A stretch of DNA of 64,000 nucleotides from Paenibacillus polygoni (GCF_030263935.1 NZ_CP127162.1:3667501-3731500); one strand, 5' to 3'. Shown: positions 17,756-29,752, counted from the first letter of the stretch. The notes: generated from the letters alone by a model not told the origin. Made by a program: numbers and translations.

Positions 17756-18861
17756 TACCTTCCAACCACCTTCTGCCCTGGTGTAAGCCCTTTGAGAATC
17801 TCCACATCGGTGGATGTCTGCTGTCCTGCTTCTACATCCACTTCTCGTTTACTCCCATCCGCTTCTACCACTTGGACATACGTTCTTGAACCAATAGAGC
17901 GAAGAGCTGAGATGGGAATCAGTACGGCATCCTCTTTGCGCTTCGTTACGACACTTACCGTAAGCGGAGTACCTCTGTTTAGTCCCTTAGGCCATTTATC
18001 CATCTCAACAATAACGTATGTATCTAGCGAGTCTTGTGCAGGAGGTTTACCCTCTCCTCCATTATTTCCTCCATTCGAATCTGATCCCAGATTCACCGGC
18101 ATCACTTTAATCGTACCCTGATGTACACCAGCTCCGTTAATATCCACCTCTGCCTTCATACCTGCAGCAATCACTTCAAGATCCTGCTTCGCAAAAGTGG
18201 CGGCAACAACCAGATTAGCTGTATCCGCAATCGTAGCAATCGGGTCATACGCTTTTACCGCTGCTCCTTTTTCAACTTCAACGCTAAGTACCGTGCCGCT
18301 AAAAGGTGCCCCAAGTGTAGACTTACCGACTTGTTCCTCAAGGTCCGAAAGTTCCTGTCTTTGTTCTTCAAAAGTAATGACCGCTTCTTCGTACTCCACA
18401 GGGTCCATTTCCTCTTTTTTACGAAGGGTCTCTTTCATTTGCACTTCGGATTTGCGAATCTGCAATTTCTTTTGACGAATTTGTTTGTTCAGCTCTTCCA
18501 CATCGAGCACCGCAATTTGCTGTCCCGCCTTCACCTTATCCCCGGGCTTCACGTAGAGTTCCTTCACATGCATGCCATCAAGTGTAAAATACGCCTTTTC
18601 CTCTCGCTGACTCATCAGTTTGCCAGAAGCGGACACTTTTGTCTCAATGGTTTCGGTTCTCACTTCATATTCGGGTTTCTTGGAAATCGTCGGCGGTGTA
18701 ATCGGCGGCAGCACTTCCTCTTCCGGCTCAGCCGGAAGTAAGGAGCAACCGGTCAACGACAGGCTTAGGGTTCCGATCAAAACATACTGGGTCCATCGTT
18801 TACCCGCTCTAGGCAGGTGCTTTTTATGTAATAAATTTGCCGTCCACCATCTCGTAAACAT
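17755..18861 (-). CDS. HlyD/MFP-family adaptor lipoprotein
   Basis: A 368-residue lipoprotein: a basic start, a hydrophobic stretch [10 protein letters not shown] and lipobox LTGC. It then has membrane fusion protein architecture: biotinyl-lipoyl half-motif [19 protein letters not shown], a coiled coil at about 120-180 rich in K, E and Q, the second half-motif [18 protein letters not shown], a beta-barrel and a C-terminal TPGQKVV strand. I chose the ATG at 18861 because GGAGG lies 9 nt upstream; it overlaps the preceding ATPase gene by 38 bp. In Gram-positive bacteria such adaptors assist MacB-like exporters, as in YknX-YknY-YknZ. A Gly/Asn-rich loop ([13 protein letters not shown]) sits in the barrel. 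Confidence 0.88.
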   Translation of the reverse strand: MFTRWWTANLLHKKHLPRAGKRWTQYVLIGTLSLSLTGCSLLPAEPEEEVLPPITPPTISKKPEYEVRTETIETKVSASGKLMSQREEKAYFTLDGMHVKELYVKPGDKVKAGQQIAVLDVEELNKQIRQKKLQIRKSEVQMKETLRKKEEMDPVEYEEAVITFEEQRQELSDLEEQVGKSTLGAPFSGTVLSVEVEKGAAVKAYDPIATIADTANLVVAATFAKQDLEVIAAGMKAEVDINGAGVHQGTIKVMPVNLGSDSNGGNNGGEGKPPAQDSLDTYVIVEMDKWPKGLNRGTPLTVSVVTKRKEDAVLIPISALRSIGSRTYVQVVEADGSKREVDVEAGQQTSTDVEILKGLTPGQKVVGR

Positions 18862-19705
18862 GGTCTGCAACCTCCAAAATCGTAGGATCATGTGTCGTCA
18901 TACAAATACTAACTTCTTCTGTGGCAATAATTTTCTGGAACACGGCCATAATCTGGGCTCCCATTTTGGAATCCAGCTCAGCAGTTGGTTCATCAGCCAG
19001 CAGCAGTTTAGGCCGATGTGCAATTGCTTTGGCAATGGCAACACGCTGCTGTTCCCCGCCTGATAATTCAAACGGCCTGTGTTTCGCTCGTTTTGTAAGA
19101 CCCACCATATCAAGACAGTAAGCGACACGCTGGTTCCATTCCCCCTTAGGAACACCTGCCATACGAAGTGACAGTTCTACATTCTCCCAAGCTGACAACA
19201 GGGGCATGAGGGCATACGCCTGAAAGATAAAACCAATCTCCTGTCTTCTCATCCGGGTGCGAGCAGCATCTCCTGCTTCATGAAAAGCTCTTCCGTCAAA
19301 ATAGATCTCCCCGCTTGTCGGCTGGTCCAGTCCTCCAAGCATATTAAGAAGGGTTGTCTTTCCTGAACCTGAACGACCTTTCAGCATAACGAGTTGCTGC
19401 GGCTGCACTTCCATATTAATTCCTTTAAGCACATGTATCGCTCTTCCACCAGTTTCGAAACTACGGTGTACCTCTTGAACCTGCAGCACAGGACCTTTAG
19501 GAATTACTTCTTGATCTGCTTCTTGTAATGCCTCATGTTCTACTTCTTGTAATATCTCTTGTTCTAATTCTTGTACTATTCCAGGCTCATCTTCTATATC
19601 AACCTGCTCCTCTAGAGCTATCCTCTCTGCCACATCCACTGTTGATTTACGTTCTTCTTTGGCTTTTCGAAAGGGTATTCGAATCGTAACTCCCCCCTGC
19701 TTCAA
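18824..19705 (-). CDS. ABC transporter ATPase (MacB/LolD type) with acidic N-terminal extension
   Basis: Read from a TTG codon it is 293 residues. The ATPase core starts near residue 72, with Walker [10 protein letters not shown] at 110-118, signature [15 protein letters not shown], Walker [13 protein letters not shown] and H-loop MTTHD. Residues 1-71 are an extension with an acidic 8-residue quasi-repeat ([23 protein letters not shown]). The start is uncertain: TTG has a weak ribosome binding site, and a better one (GGGGGGAG) lies just inside the frame before ATT and ATA codons. GTG codons at residues 23, 25 and 73 are also possible. It is the first gene of the operon, and its end overlaps the MFP gene. 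Confidence 0.85.
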   Translation of the reverse strand: MKQGGVTIRIPFRKAKEERKSTVDVAERIALEEQVDIEDEPGIVQELEQEILQEVEHEALQEADQEVIPKGPVLQVQEVHRSFETGGRAIHVLKGINMEVQPQQLVMLKGRSGSGKTTLLNMLGGLDQPTSGEIYFDGRAFHEAGDAARTRMRRQEIGFIFQAYALMPLLSAWENVELSLRMAGVPKGEWNQRVAYCLDMVGLTKRAKHRPFELSGGEQQRVAIAKAIAHRPKLLLADEPTAELDSKMGAQIMAVFQKIIATEEVSICMTTHDPTILEVADHVYEMVDGKFIT

Positions 19706-19748
19706 TAAGGAAATTAATATACTTTACTTACAAATATTTCTATCTCGC

Positions 19749-19781
19749 ATTATAAACGACATAAATGAGGAAGAAGTTACA
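19749..19781 (-). promoter_or_regulatory. Candidate promoter of the ABC operon (ECF-like element over a -10 TATAAT)
   Basis: On the minus strand TGTAAC (19781-19776) and CGTT (19758-19755) are 17 bp apart. This resembles ECF sigma promoters of the Bacillus SigX/SigW class, although the -10 is CGTT rather than CGTC/CGAC/CGTA. Immediately next is a perfect sigma-A -10, TATAAT (19754-19749), without a good -35. Start and sigma factor are unproven. Confidence 0.35.
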
Positions 19782-19886
19782 ACCTTTTAAAGATATTTTT
19801 ATATTCAGGTTTATCAAACACTGTGGATTCGAAGCTATTGCTGGTAAAAAGTCAGATTACTGCTTTAGTGAAGTTATCTTCACAAC

Positions 19887-19929
19887 AAAAAGAGAGTGTC
19901 TCCCCTTTTAAGAGGAACCACTCTCTTTT
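19887..19929 (-). terminator. Terminator of the pyrimidine operon
   Basis: An 11-bp stem (AAAGAGAGTG region against CACTCTCTTT) with a 20-nt loop that can pair further inside. T-runs follow on both strands. It lies about 115 bp past pyrE and separates it from the ABC operon. The rest of 19706-20044 shows no ORF. Confidence 0.85.
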
Positions 19930-20044
19930 CTCATACTATAATTATATTTTATTCAATTTCATATCTTCATTTAGATGAACGAAACCCTTCCGATCCATAT
20001 ACCCTTGATTAAAGTAAACTAGAATTATGATGAAATGGATTTAC

Positions 20045-20683
20045 CTATACACCAAACGCCGCAGGGTTCTCTCTCCAAGAATGGAGAAGAGCGATATCTC
20101 CTTCTGCAATGGCTCCTTCACGAAGAGCTACATCAATGAGAGCAGAATAGTTAGACAAGGTTTGAAGCGCAATTCCTGCTTCCTCAAAGCCATTCACTGC
20201 CCGGTCTAGCTGGTAACTGAAGATGGCAAGTACAGCCAGAACCTCAGCGCCGGATTGCTGAACTGCTTGCGCAGCTTTGATGGAACTTCCACCTGTTGAG
20301 ATGAGATCCTCAATAACAATCACTTTTTGACCTTCTTTTACAAGCCCTTCGATTTGATTCTCTTTGCCATGTCCTTTCGCTTTATCGCGAATATAGATCA
20401 TAGGCAGACCCAATTTCTGAGCAACAAAAGCTGCATGAGGAATACCTGCGGTTGCGGTACCCGCAATCACTTCTGTCTCCGGATACTGCTCACGGATGAG
20501 AGCGGCGAAGGATTCAGCAATGAGATCACGGATTTCTGGATAAGACATGGTCAGGCGATTGTCGCAATAGATGGGAGACTTAATACCGGAAGTCCAAGTA
20601 AATGGATCATTTGGGCGTAAAGCTACAGCCTTAATACTTAGTAGAGCGGATGCTATTTTTTCTGCGATTGTTGTCGTTGTCAT
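20045..20683 (-). CDS. pyrE: Orotate phosphoribosyltransferase
   Basis: A 212-residue enzyme that joins orotate to PRPP to give OMP, the fifth step of UMP synthesis. The PRPP-binding loop [14 protein letters not shown] is intact. The substrate region [16 protein letters not shown] and the flexible-loop lysines ([15 protein letters not shown]) are also present, as expected for the bacterial enzyme. Length is typical. Its ATG overlaps the pyrF stop (ATGA), and it is the last gene of the operon before the terminator. Expression should follow the PyrR-controlled leader upstream of pyrR. Confidence 0.96.
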   Translation of the reverse strand: MTTTTIAEKIASALLSIKAVALRPNDPFTWTSGIKSPIYCDNRLTMSYPEIRDLIAESFAALIREQYPETEVIAGTATAGIPHAAFVAQKLGLPMIYIRDKAKGHGKENQIEGLVKEGQKVIVIEDLISTGGSSIKAAQAVQQSGAEVLAVLAIFSYQLDRAVNGFEEAGIALQTLSNYSALIDVALREGAIAEGDIALLHSWRENPAAFGV

Positions 20684-21414
20684 GCGTTCATCATCTCCTC
20701 AATAATTTGTTCTGCTGCTGCTCTTGGATCCGTTGCTGCTGTAATGGGTCTTCCGACCACAATAAACTGAGTTCCGCCAGCGATAGCTTCTTGCGGTGTA
20801 GTTACTCGGGACTGATCGCCTGCTGCACTGCCGCGCGGTCTAATTCCCGGGGTTACCGTAATAAAATCTGCCCCGCACGCTTCGTGAGTACTTCCTGCTT
20901 CGAGAGGAGATGCCACTACACCGTGCAGTCCTGCTTCCTTAGCAAGCTGTGCATACCTTACAACAGTATTCTGAACTTGTCCAGGAATACCGATCTCATC
21001 ATTCATCGTTTGCTGATCTGTGCTCGTCAGCTGAGTCACAGCAATAATGGTAGGCAGCGCTATATTTTCCTCTTCTGCTGCCTGTTTAGCACCTTCTAGT
21101 GCGGCACGCATCATAGCAGATCCGCCTCCGGCATGCACGTTAAACATATCTACACCAAGCCTAGTTACACTGTGGGAACCTCCGCGAACGGTGTTAGGAA
21201 TATCATGCATTTTCACGTCTAGAAATACAGAATATCCTTTTTCTTTGAGTTCTCTAACAAATTCAGGTCCTGCTGTGTAAAACAGCTGCATCCCAACTTT
21301 CATATAGCAAGGAATACCCTTCAGTTTTTCTACCAACTCTCTTGCTGCATCTGCGTTTGGATAATCCAGAGCAACCATCAAGCGTCCAGCCATTTGTTTA
21401 TATTCAGGTGTCAT
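20680..21414 (-). CDS. pyrF: Orotidine 5'-phosphate decarboxylase
   Basis: A 244-residue TIM-barrel enzyme that decarboxylates OMP to UMP, the final step. It has MVALDYPNA at the N-terminus, the catalytic [11 protein letters not shown] motif, the barrel strand TPGIRP and the phosphate-binding VVGRPIT. An AGGAG site precedes the ATG by 8 nt. It overlaps pyrE and follows carB after a 123-bp gap that contains a large hairpin. In Bacillus subtilis that position would be filled by pyrK and pyrD, which are missing here. Confidence 0.96.
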   Translation of the reverse strand: MTPEYKQMAGRLMVALDYPNADAARELVEKLKGIPCYMKVGMQLFYTAGPEFVRELKEKGYSVFLDVKMHDIPNTVRGGSHSVTRLGVDMFNVHAGGGSAMMRAALEGAKQAAEEENIALPTIIAVTQLTSTDQQTMNDEIGIPGQVQNTVVRYAQLAKEAGLHGVVASPLEAGSTHEACGADFITVTPGIRPRGSAAGDQSRVTTPQEAIAGGTQFIVVGRPITAATDPRAAAEQIIEEMMNA

Positions 21415-21460
21415 GAGCCCTACTCCTTCGCTAACGTTATTTCTTCCTTATCCGTGATAA

Positions 21461-21507
21461 AGGACATCAAGTCCAGCCCAAGCAAGTTATGGGCTGACCG
21501 ATGTCCT
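21461..21507 (-). other. Stable hairpin between carB and pyrF
   Basis: An outer 8-bp stem (AGGACATC with GATGTCCT), an asymmetric internal loop, then an inner 7-bp stem (CAGCCCA with TGGGCTG) and a 9-nt loop. No strong U-tract follows on the minus strand, so it is not a good terminator. It could be an mRNA processing or stability element. Confidence 0.6.
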
Positions 21508-21537
21508 ACTGTAAAATTCACTAGAATCTATGCGTAA

Positions 21538-24500
21538 TTAGCGGCTAAAAGTCGGCATGGATTCCGAGGAGAAGTTAATCGTCTCCAGCATTTGCAGGAG
21601 TGCACGAACAGTATCCAAGGAAGTCATACATACCACACCGTTCTCTACCGCTTCACGGCGGATCCGGAATCCATCACGCTGCGGCGTTTTACCCTTAGTC
21701 AGTGTATTAAAGACAAAGTTTGCTTCGCCCGTACGGATCATATCAAGAATGTTCGGCGTACCTTCGCTAAGCTTATTCACGGTTTGGACAGGGATACCTG
21801 CTTCTTCAAGGGCTGCAGCCGTACCGCCTGTAGCGATAATTTTGTAACCTAGCTTAAAGAATCCGCCCAGCAGTGAAACTGCTTCGTCTTTATCCTTGTC
21901 AGCTACGGTTGCAATAATTGCACCGGAAGAAGGAATCTTCATTCCTGCACCGATCAAACCTTTATAAAGTGCTTTTGCATACTGAACATCACGGCCCATT
22001 ACTTCACCCGTTGATTTCATCTCAGGTCCAAGCGTAGGTTCCACTCGGCGGAGTTTCGCAAAAGAGAACACCGGTACTTTTACCGATACATGCTCGCTTT
22101 CCGGCCACAGACCATCTACATAACCTTGATCCGCTAGCTTTTTACCAAGGATGGCTTGTGTAGCTAGGTTAGCCATTGGAATGCCTGTTACTTTGCTCAG
22201 GAACGGTACCGTTCTAGAAGATCTAGGATTCACTTCAATCACGTATACATCATCTTTGTAGATGACGAACTGGATATTTACCAGTCCAATGGTTTTCAGT
22301 TCTTTTGCAATATTGATCGTGATGCTCACCACTTTTTCTTTCAAATGCGGTTCCAGATGCTGCGGAGGGTATACCGCTATTGAGTCACCGGAGTGAACCC
22401 CTGCGCGTTCTACATGCTCCATGATCCCTGGAATGAGAACTGTTTCTCCATCACAGATTGCATCAACTTCGACCTCTTTGCCAAGCATATAGCGGTCAAT
22501 CAATACTGGGTGATCAGGATTGATTTTCACTGCTTGTTCCATATAGCTCAGCAGTTCACTGTCAGAGTAGACGATTTCCATTGCACGTCCCCCAAGGACA
22601 TAAGAAGGACGAACCAGTACAGGGTAGCCAATACTTTGTGCAGTGACTACAGCGTCATCTACTGTTGTAACTGTTTTACCGAGTGGCTGTGCAATATCAA
22701 GTCTAGATAGAAGCGCTTCGAATTTCTTACGATCTTCTGCTTCATCAATGCTAGCAAGATCTGTACCCAGGATTTTGACGCCTGCCGCTGCAAGCGGTGC
22801 AGCCAGGTTAATTGCGGTTTGGCCACCGAACTGTACAATAACACCGATTGGTTTTTCTTGTTCAATTACATTCATTACATCTTCGAAGAACAAAGGCTCA
22901 AAGTAGAGACGATCAGATGTATTGAAGTCCGTGGATACTGTCTCTGGGTTATTGTTAATAATAACCGCTTCATATCCAGCATTCTGAATCGCCCATACGG
23001 CATGTACGGTAGAGTAGTCGAACTCAATTCCTTGACCGATTCGGATTGGACCGGAACCAAGTACCACGATTTTCTCTTTTGCAGATGGAATGACTTCATT
23101 CTCTGTTTCGTAACTAGAGTAGTAGTACGGTGTAGAAGCTTCAAATTCAGCAGCACATGTATCTACCATTTTGTATACAGGGCGCAGCTGCATTCTTTCA
23201 CGCATCTCGCGAACTTCCTTCTCTGTAGTGAATGCCTCGCCCGGCTGTCCTTCGGCGCGAATCTCGGCAATGGAACGATCTGTGAAGCCCATTCGTTTTG
23301 CTTGATAGAGCATTTCTTTGCTTAGCTCTTTTTCGGAACGAATTTGATCTTCAAATTTGATAATTCCTTCGATTTTGTCAAGGAACCACCAGTCAATCTT
23401 GGTAAGATCCTGAATCTCTTGTAAAGAGTAACCGCGGCGGAATGCTTCCGCTACAAGGAACATACGCTCATCGTCCGGCTTGATCAGACGTGCTCTCAGC
23501 ACTTCGTCTTCAAGCTGACCTGCATCTTTCAAATGAATACGGTGTGCTCCGATTTCAAGCGAACGAACTGCTTTGTGAATCGATTCTTCAAAAGTACGGC
23601 CAATGGCCATTACTTCGCCCGTTGCTTTCATCTGTGTTCCCAGTTTACGGTTCGCAGATACAAATTTATCAAATGGCCAGCGTGGAATCTTGCTTACGAT
23701 ATAATCCAGCGTCGGCTCGAAGAATGCATACGTTTGACCCGTTACAGGGTTAATAATTTCATCCAGTGTGTAGCCCATTGCAATTTTAGCTGCCATCTTC
23801 GCAATTGGATAACCCGTAGCTTTAGATGCCAGAGCGGAAGAGCGGCTTACACGTGGATTTACTTCAATAACATAGTACTGAAAGCTTTGTGGGTCTAGGG
23901 CAAACTGAACGTTACAACCGCCTTCGATATTGAGCGCGCGGATGATTTTGAGTGATGCCGTACGCAGCATCTGATACTCACGATCCGAGAGTGTTTGGCT
24001 CGGTGCCACAACGATACTGTCTCCCGTATGTACACCAACTGGGTCAAAGTTCTCCATATTACATACAACGATACAGTTGTCATTCGCATCACGCATAACT
24101 TCATATTCTACTTCTTTCATACCCGCGATACTTTTCTCGACCAAACATTGTCCGATTGGGCTGTAGCGAAGTCCAGAAGCAACGATCTCACGAAGTTCTT
24201 CTTCTGTTGCACAGATTCCGCCGCCTGTTCCACCAAGCGTATATGCAGGACGAACAATAATTGGATAACCAATCTCATTTGCAAAATCGAGAGCTTCATT
24301 AAGCGTTGTTACGATGACACTTTCAGGTACTGGTTGTTCTAGTTCACGCATCAATTCACGGAACAAGTCACGATCTTCTGCTTTTTCAATAGAAGTCAGC
24401 TGTGTACCCAGAAGTTTTACATTTTCGCTCTCCAGCACTCCAGCGCGCGCCAATTCAACCGCCATGTTAAGACCCGTTTGACCGCCAAGCGTTGGAAGAA

Positions 24501-24756
24501 GTCCATCGGGACGCTCTTGACGAATGATTTGCGTTACAAAATCAAGCGTAATCGGCTCGATATATACTTTATCTGCCATATTGGTGTCTGTCATGATCGT
24601 TGCAGGGTTACTGTTAATGAGAACAACTTCCACGCCTTCTTCTTTAAGCGCTTGACATGCTTGCGTTCCTGCATAATCAAACTCTGCTGCCTGACCGATT
24701 ACGATCGGACCGGAGCCAATAACAAGGATTTTTTTGAGGTCTGTATTTTTCGGCAT
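21538..24756 (-). CDS. carB: Carbamoyl-phosphate synthase large subunit, pyrimidine type
   Basis: A 1072-residue enzyme that makes carbamoyl phosphate from bicarbonate, ATP and ammonia passed from the small subunit. The two homologous synthetase halves start at [20 protein letters not shown] and at [20 protein letters not shown] near residue 555. Each has an ATP-grasp domain with a glycine-rich loop ([26 protein letters not shown]). The C-terminal 140 residues are a methylglyoxal-synthase-like regulatory domain ([14 protein letters not shown]). It starts 1 bp after carA ends. In an operon with pyrR it corresponds to Bacillus pyrAB, expected to be inhibited by UMP. Confidence 0.97.
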   Translation of the reverse strand: MPKNTDLKKILVIGSGPIVIGQAAEFDYAGTQACQALKEEGVEVVLINSNPATIMTDTNMADKVYIEPITLDFVTQIIRQERPDGLLPTLGGQTGLNMAVELARAGVLESENVKLLGTQLTSIEKAEDRDLFRELMRELEQPVPESVIVTTLNEALDFANEIGYPIIVRPAYTLGGTGGGICATEEELREIVASGLRYSPIGQCLVEKSIAGMKEVEYEVMRDANDNCIVVCNMENFDPVGVHTGDSIVVAPSQTLSDREYQMLRTASLKIIRALNIEGGCNVQFALDPQSFQYYVIEVNPRVSRSSALASKATGYPIAKMAAKIAMGYTLDEIINPVTGQTYAFFEPTLDYIVSKIPRWPFDKFVSANRKLGTQMKATGEVMAIGRTFEESIHKAVRSLEIGAHRIHLKDAGQLEDEVLRARLIKPDDERMFLVAEAFRRGYSLQEIQDLTKIDWWFLDKIEGIIKFEDQIRSEKELSKEMLYQAKRMGFTDRSIAEIRAEGQPGEAFTTEKEVREMRERMQLRPVYKMVDTCAAEFEASTPYYYSSYETENEVIPSAKEKIVVLGSGPIRIGQGIEFDYSTVHAVWAIQNAGYEAVIINNNPETVSTDFNTSDRLYFEPLFFEDVMNVIEQEKPIGVIVQFGGQTAINLAAPLAAAGVKILGTDLASIDEAEDRKKFEALLSRLDIAQPLGKTVTTVDDAVVTAQSIGYPVLVRPSYVLGGRAMEIVYSDSELLSYMEQAVKINPDHPVLIDRYMLGKEVEVDAICDGETVLIPGIMEHVERAGVHSGDSIAVYPPQHLEPHLKEKVVSITINIAKELKTIGLVNIQFVIYKDDVYVIEVNPRSSRTVPFLSKVTGIPMANLATQAILGKKLADQGYVDGLWPESEHVSVKVPVFSFAKLRRVEPTLGPEMKSTGEVMGRDVQYAKALYKGLIGAGMKIPSSGAIIATVADKDKDEAVSLLGGFFKLGYKIIATGGTAAALEEAGIPVQTVNKLSEGTPNILDMIRTGEANFVFNTLTKGKTPQRDGFRIRREAVENGVVCMTSLDTVRALLQMLETINFSSESMPTFSR

Positions 24757-24757
24757 G

Positions 24758-25900
24758 TTAACGTGCTCCCTTCACTGCTGCGGCAAGTACGGCTTGGCGC
24801 GCTTTTTTCGGATGGTTAAGTTTGTGTTCACGAATCATATCAATGAAGCGGTCGAACAAGTAAGAATTATCTTCCGGTCCTGGTGCTGCTTCTGGATGGT
24901 ACTGTACTGTAAATGCCGGATATTCTTTATGTTTTAATCCTTCAATGGATTTATCATTATTGTTAATATGTGTAACAATCAGGTCCGTACCTTTTATTGA
25001 CTCTTCATTTACGGTATATCCATGATTTTGAGATGTAATATAGCAGCGGCCTGTTTCTAAATCTTTGACCGGATGGTTACCACCGCGGTGACCAAATTTT
25101 AGTCTTTCTGTATCCGCACCGGCTGCCAGCGCAAACAACTGGTGACCAAGGCAGATCCCGAAGATTGGATATTCGCCAAGCAATTCGGAGATCATCTCTA
25201 CCGCATGAGGAACGTCTTTCGGGTCCCCAGGGCCGTTGGATAGCTGAATGCCGTCTGGATTCAGTTTCCGAATTTCATCAGCCGTCGTATCGTGCGGTAC
25301 GACCACTACGTCACAGCCGCGTTTATTCAATTCGCGCAGGATACCTGTTTTCGCCCCATAGTCTACAACTACGATTCGCTCTCCTGTACCTGGGCTGCTG
25401 TATACGTGTTTAGTTGATGTGAGCGGCACCTGATTGCGTAGTTCTTCTATCGTCGTATCTTTCATCATTTCTAGAAGTTCTTCAACCGGCTTCGAACCTG
25501 TTGTCAAAATTCCTTTCATTGTTCCGTGATGACGAATACGGCGTGTTAACATCCGTGTATCGATATCGCTGATTCCTACAATTCCATACTCTTTCAAAAG
25601 ATCATCAACACTGCATTCTGCACGCCAGTTACTCGGTACCGGTTCGTGGCGGCGAGTAACAAAGCCATGTACATAAGGACGAATGGATTCAAAATCATCA
25701 CGTGTGATCCCGTAGTTTCCGATCAGCGGATAAGTCATCGTTACGATTTGTCCGCAGTAAGAAGGATCAGACAGCACCTCTTGGTAGCCTGTGATACCTG
25801 TATTAAAAACGACTTCACCTGTTGTTTCACCCTCTGCACCGAAAGATCTTCCGGTGAACAATGTGCCGTCTTCTAGTAACAATCTTGCTTGTGCCTGCAT
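24758..25900 (-). CDS. carA: Carbamoyl-phosphate synthase small (glutaminase) subunit, pyrimidine type
   Basis: A 380-residue subunit. The N-terminal half is the CPSase small-chain domain ([34 protein letters not shown]). The C-terminal half is a class I glutamine amidotransferase with nucleophile Cys in [15 protein letters not shown] and the His-Glu pair in [11 protein letters not shown]. It releases ammonia from glutamine and channels it to the large subunit. It is followed almost at once by carB. It corresponds to Bacillus pyrAA. Confidence 0.97.
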   Translation of the reverse strand: MQAQARLLLEDGTLFTGRSFGAEGETTGEVVFNTGITGYQEVLSDPSYCGQIVTMTYPLIGNYGITRDDFESIRPYVHGFVTRRHEPVPSNWRAECSVDDLLKEYGIVGISDIDTRMLTRRIRHHGTMKGILTTGSKPVEELLEMMKDTTIEELRNQVPLTSTKHVYSSPGTGERIVVVDYGAKTGILRELNKRGCDVVVVPHDTTADEIRKLNPDGIQLSNGPGDPKDVPHAVEMISELLGEYPIFGICLGHQLFALAAGADTERLKFGHRGGNHPVKDLETGRCYITSQNHGYTVNEESIKGTDLIVTHINNNDKSIEGLKHKEYPAFTVQYHPEAAPGPEDNSYLFDRFIDMIREHKLNHPKKARQAVLAAAVKGAR

Positions 25901-26001
25901 CCAATTTCACTCCTTAATGTTGTCTTGACTCAATTTTGGTATTATCGATAAGCTTCTATATAAAAGTTCAGAAAACCGTTGTTAGTTGTAATCGTTTATT
26001 G

Positions 26002-27324
26002 CTAGCTTAACGTTGAATCAGAATATACCTTTTTCCCGTCTACAAAAGTCATTACAGGCCAGCCCTTAAGTTCCCATCCTGTAAATGGTGTGTTACGTCC
26101 TTTTGTAGCGAACTCGGTTGGATCAACAGCGCGCTCCGTATTAAGGTCAATGACCGTGATATCCGCTGGTGCTCCTTCTTCCAAACGTCCTGTATCAAGG
26201 CGGAATACCCGAGCTGGTTCAGTCGTCATTTTCTCTACCAGGAAGGACAAACTCCATTTTCCTGTTGCCACAAACTTGGTATAGAGCAGCGGGAATGCTG
26301 TTTCAAAACCAACAATACCAAATGGTGCAAGCTCCATTCCTTTTGCTTTTTCTTCTTCACTGTGCGGTGCGTGATCTGTAACGATAATATCGATTGTGCC
26401 GTCCTCAAGACCTTCGATACATGCTTCTACATCACGGCGCGAGCGCAGTGGAGGGTTCATTTTCCAATTTGCATCAAGACCTGGGATGTCTTCATCTGCC
26501 AGAATCAGATGGTGTGGACAAACCTCAGCAGTTACTTTAATTCCGATCTTCTTCGCTTCACGGATCAGTCGAACTGATTGCTCCGTACTCACATGGCAGA
26601 CATGATAATGTACACCTGTTGCTTCAGCTAGTAAGATATCACGTCCAACATGAATCGCTTCAGACTCATTCGGAATGCCTTTTAGGCCATGTTTCTCGGC
26701 AAAAGCGCCTTCTGCTACACAAGCACCTTCTACCAAGGAGTTGTCTTCACAGTGAGCAATAACGGGCATATCCATCGCTGCTGCTTTTTTCATCGCATCT
26801 TTCATCATTTGTGCACTTTGTACGCCAACACCGTCATCAGTGAATCCGATTGCACCCGCTGCTTTGAGTGCATCAAAATCAGTCAGTTCACGACCCAGTT
26901 CGTTTATGGTAATCGCAGCGTAAGGAAGTACTTTCGCAAGATTTGCTTCTTTTGCTTTATTAAGTACGAGTTGTACGGTTTCGGGATCGTCTGTTACAGG
27001 TCTCGTGTTTGGCATACAAGCGATTGTCGTAAAGCCACCTTTTACAGCAGAACGGCCGCCGGACTCAATTGTTTCTTTATGTTCAAATCCTGGTTCTCTC
27101 AAATGTACGTGCATATCGATTAAACCCGGAACTACTAATTTTCCTTCTACATCAATCTCTTCTATGTTTACATCGCTAGGGTTCGTTCCTTCTTCAACAA
27201 ATAGGGAGAAGCCCGCGTTCACATCATGTATACTCAAAATCTTTCCTTCGGATATGATAATGTTCTTTTGTTCGAGTTCCCCAGCCTTATTCAGTACACT
27301 TGCATTTTTAATCATTTGTAACAT
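26002..27324 (-). CDS. pyrC: Dihydroorotase
   Basis: A 440-residue class I dihydroorotase that cyclises carbamoyl aspartate to dihydroorotate. Metal ligands are visible in DMHVHLREPGFEHKETIESG (H-x-H), in the histidines of VIAHCEDNS and HYHVCHVS, and in the aspartate of VTDHAPHSEEEK. The N-terminal extension (residues 1-50) and C-terminal strands form the usual amidohydrolase side barrel. The ATG at 27324 has GGAGG 8 nt upstream, better than the next ATG three codons inside. It lies between pyrB and carA. Confidence 0.96.
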   Translation of the reverse strand: MLQMIKNASVLNKAGELEQKNIIISEGKILSIHDVNAGFSLFVEEGTNPSDVNIEEIDVEGKLVVPGLIDMHVHLREPGFEHKETIESGGRSAVKGGFTTIACMPNTRPVTDDPETVQLVLNKAKEANLAKVLPYAAITINELGRELTDFDALKAAGAIGFTDDGVGVQSAQMMKDAMKKAAAMDMPVIAHCEDNSLVEGACVAEGAFAEKHGLKGIPNESEAIHVGRDILLAEATGVHYHVCHVSTEQSVRLIREAKKIGIKVTAEVCPHHLILADEDIPGLDANWKMNPPLRSRRDVEACIEGLEDGTIDIIVTDHAPHSEEEKAKGMELAPFGIVGFETAFPLLYTKFVATGKWSLSFLVEKMTTEPARVFRLDTGRLEEGAPADITVIDLNTERAVDPTEFATKGRNTPFTGWELKGWPVMTFVDGKKVYSDSTLS

Positions 27325-27439
27325 GGTTATATCCTCCGCTCCGGTACCGTTTTATCGTAACAACGGACATTATGTTTAAATTGTATGTTTTGACTACTGT
27401 AAGGGTTAACAAATGCCCAACTTTTTTCGAATTTTACTA

Positions 27440-29111
<1,672 letters not shown>

Positions 29112-29193
29112 ATTTAAAGGTGCTATTCATGTATTTGTCTGAATGTTAACCTCTCAGGATTAACCAATTTCAAACAAATCTTCATTGACATGA

Positions 29194-29222
29194 ATTATGA
29201 CAGATAGCTTATCCTCTGTCAA
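29194..29222 (-). promoter_or_regulatory. Sigma-A promoter of the pyr operon
   Basis: A perfect -35 TTGACA (29222-29217), a 17-bp spacer and -10 CATAAT (29199-29194, five of six). It lies about 80 bp before the PyrR-binding element, as expected for an attenuated leader. Confidence 0.88.
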
Positions 29223-29351
29223 CACCTTAATTGATAAAAGGGTTTCAGCACAATCGTTTATACATCAGACACCTGTCATTATGCATTTCAATAGCTATAT
29301 TTTCTATAATTATACGTTAATTATGTATAAATATCCACCTTTTCTTTTCTC

Positions 29352-29385
29352 CATAAAAAAAGGACCTGACAGTGCCAGGTCCTTT
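29352..29385 (-). terminator. Terminator after the 30-codon membrane peptide gene
   Basis: A 10-bp stem (AAAGGACCTG with CAGGTCCTTT) and 7-nt loop, followed on the minus strand by seven T. It separates the small gene from the pyr promoter. Confidence 0.9.
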
Positions 29386-29462
29386 ACATTTATTTTTGTT
29401 CCATATTCACTTGATTATTTATTTAACTATTTAAGTTCCATTTATGGTTGGTTCCAAATTTA

Positions 29463-29555
29463 TTAGTGATCGTCTTTCGCCAATCGTCTAAAGAGAAAAG
29501 TAATTCCAGTGAACCCTAAGACCATAATCAACGCGACCATTGCAATAAACGCCAT
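29463..29555 (-). CDS. Single-helix membrane peptide, 30 residues
   Basis: A 30-codon ORF reading MAFIAMVALIMVLGFTGITF then LFRRLAKDDH. One hydrophobic helix fills residues 2-22, and a charged tail FRRLAKDDH follows the positive-inside pattern. GAGGGGG lies 9 nt before the ATG. It has its own terminator 80 bp downstream and a plausible -10 TACAAT upstream, so it looks like a stand-alone gene. I do not recognise a family. Single-helix peptides of this size are often small subunits of membrane complexes, but no partner is visible here. Confidence 0.65.
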   Translation of the reverse strand: MAFIAMVALIMVLGFTGITFLFRRLAKDDH

Positions 29556-29635
29556 GAGTAACGTCCCCCTCTTTATTTAATAACTTTATTGTATCCTGAA
29601 ATTTTTCCTTTTGTCGTGCTAAACTTTACAATACT

Positions 29636-29663
29636 GTGAAACGTTTCACATAAATCATTTATG
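29636..29663. promoter_or_regulatory. Two adjacent palindromes, possible operator
   Basis: GTGAAACGTTTCAC (29636-29649, perfect 14 bp) abuts CATAAATCATTTATG (29649-29663, perfect except the centre). They lie between the dapL terminator and the 30-codon gene, upstream of its probable promoter. The first does not fit the cre consensus in register. A dimeric repressor site is a reasonable guess. Confidence 0.4.
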
Positions 29664-29690
29664 AAACTTCTGCGGCTCATGATCACATGA

Positions 29691-29725
29691 AAAAAGGACA
29701 CAACCGAAAGGTTGCGTCCTCATTT
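29691..29725 (-). terminator. Terminator of dapL
   Basis: An 11-bp stem (AGGACGCAACC paired with GGTTGTGTCCT on the minus strand, one mismatch) with a stable GAAA-type loop and T-tracts on both sides. It lies 28 bp past the dapL stop. Confidence 0.88.
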
Positions 29726-29752
29726 TTTAACTATGACTAAAAACGGTTCCTA

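Noticed and set aside
29197..29466. Plus-strand ORF of 89 codons upstream of pyrR
   Set aside because: It overlaps the pyr promoter and the terminator of the 30-codon gene, and has no ribosome binding site.
29636..29649. Catabolite-response element (cre) reading of GTGAAACGTTTCAC
   Set aside because: The bases around the central CG do not fit the cre consensus in register, so only an unassigned palindrome is reported.
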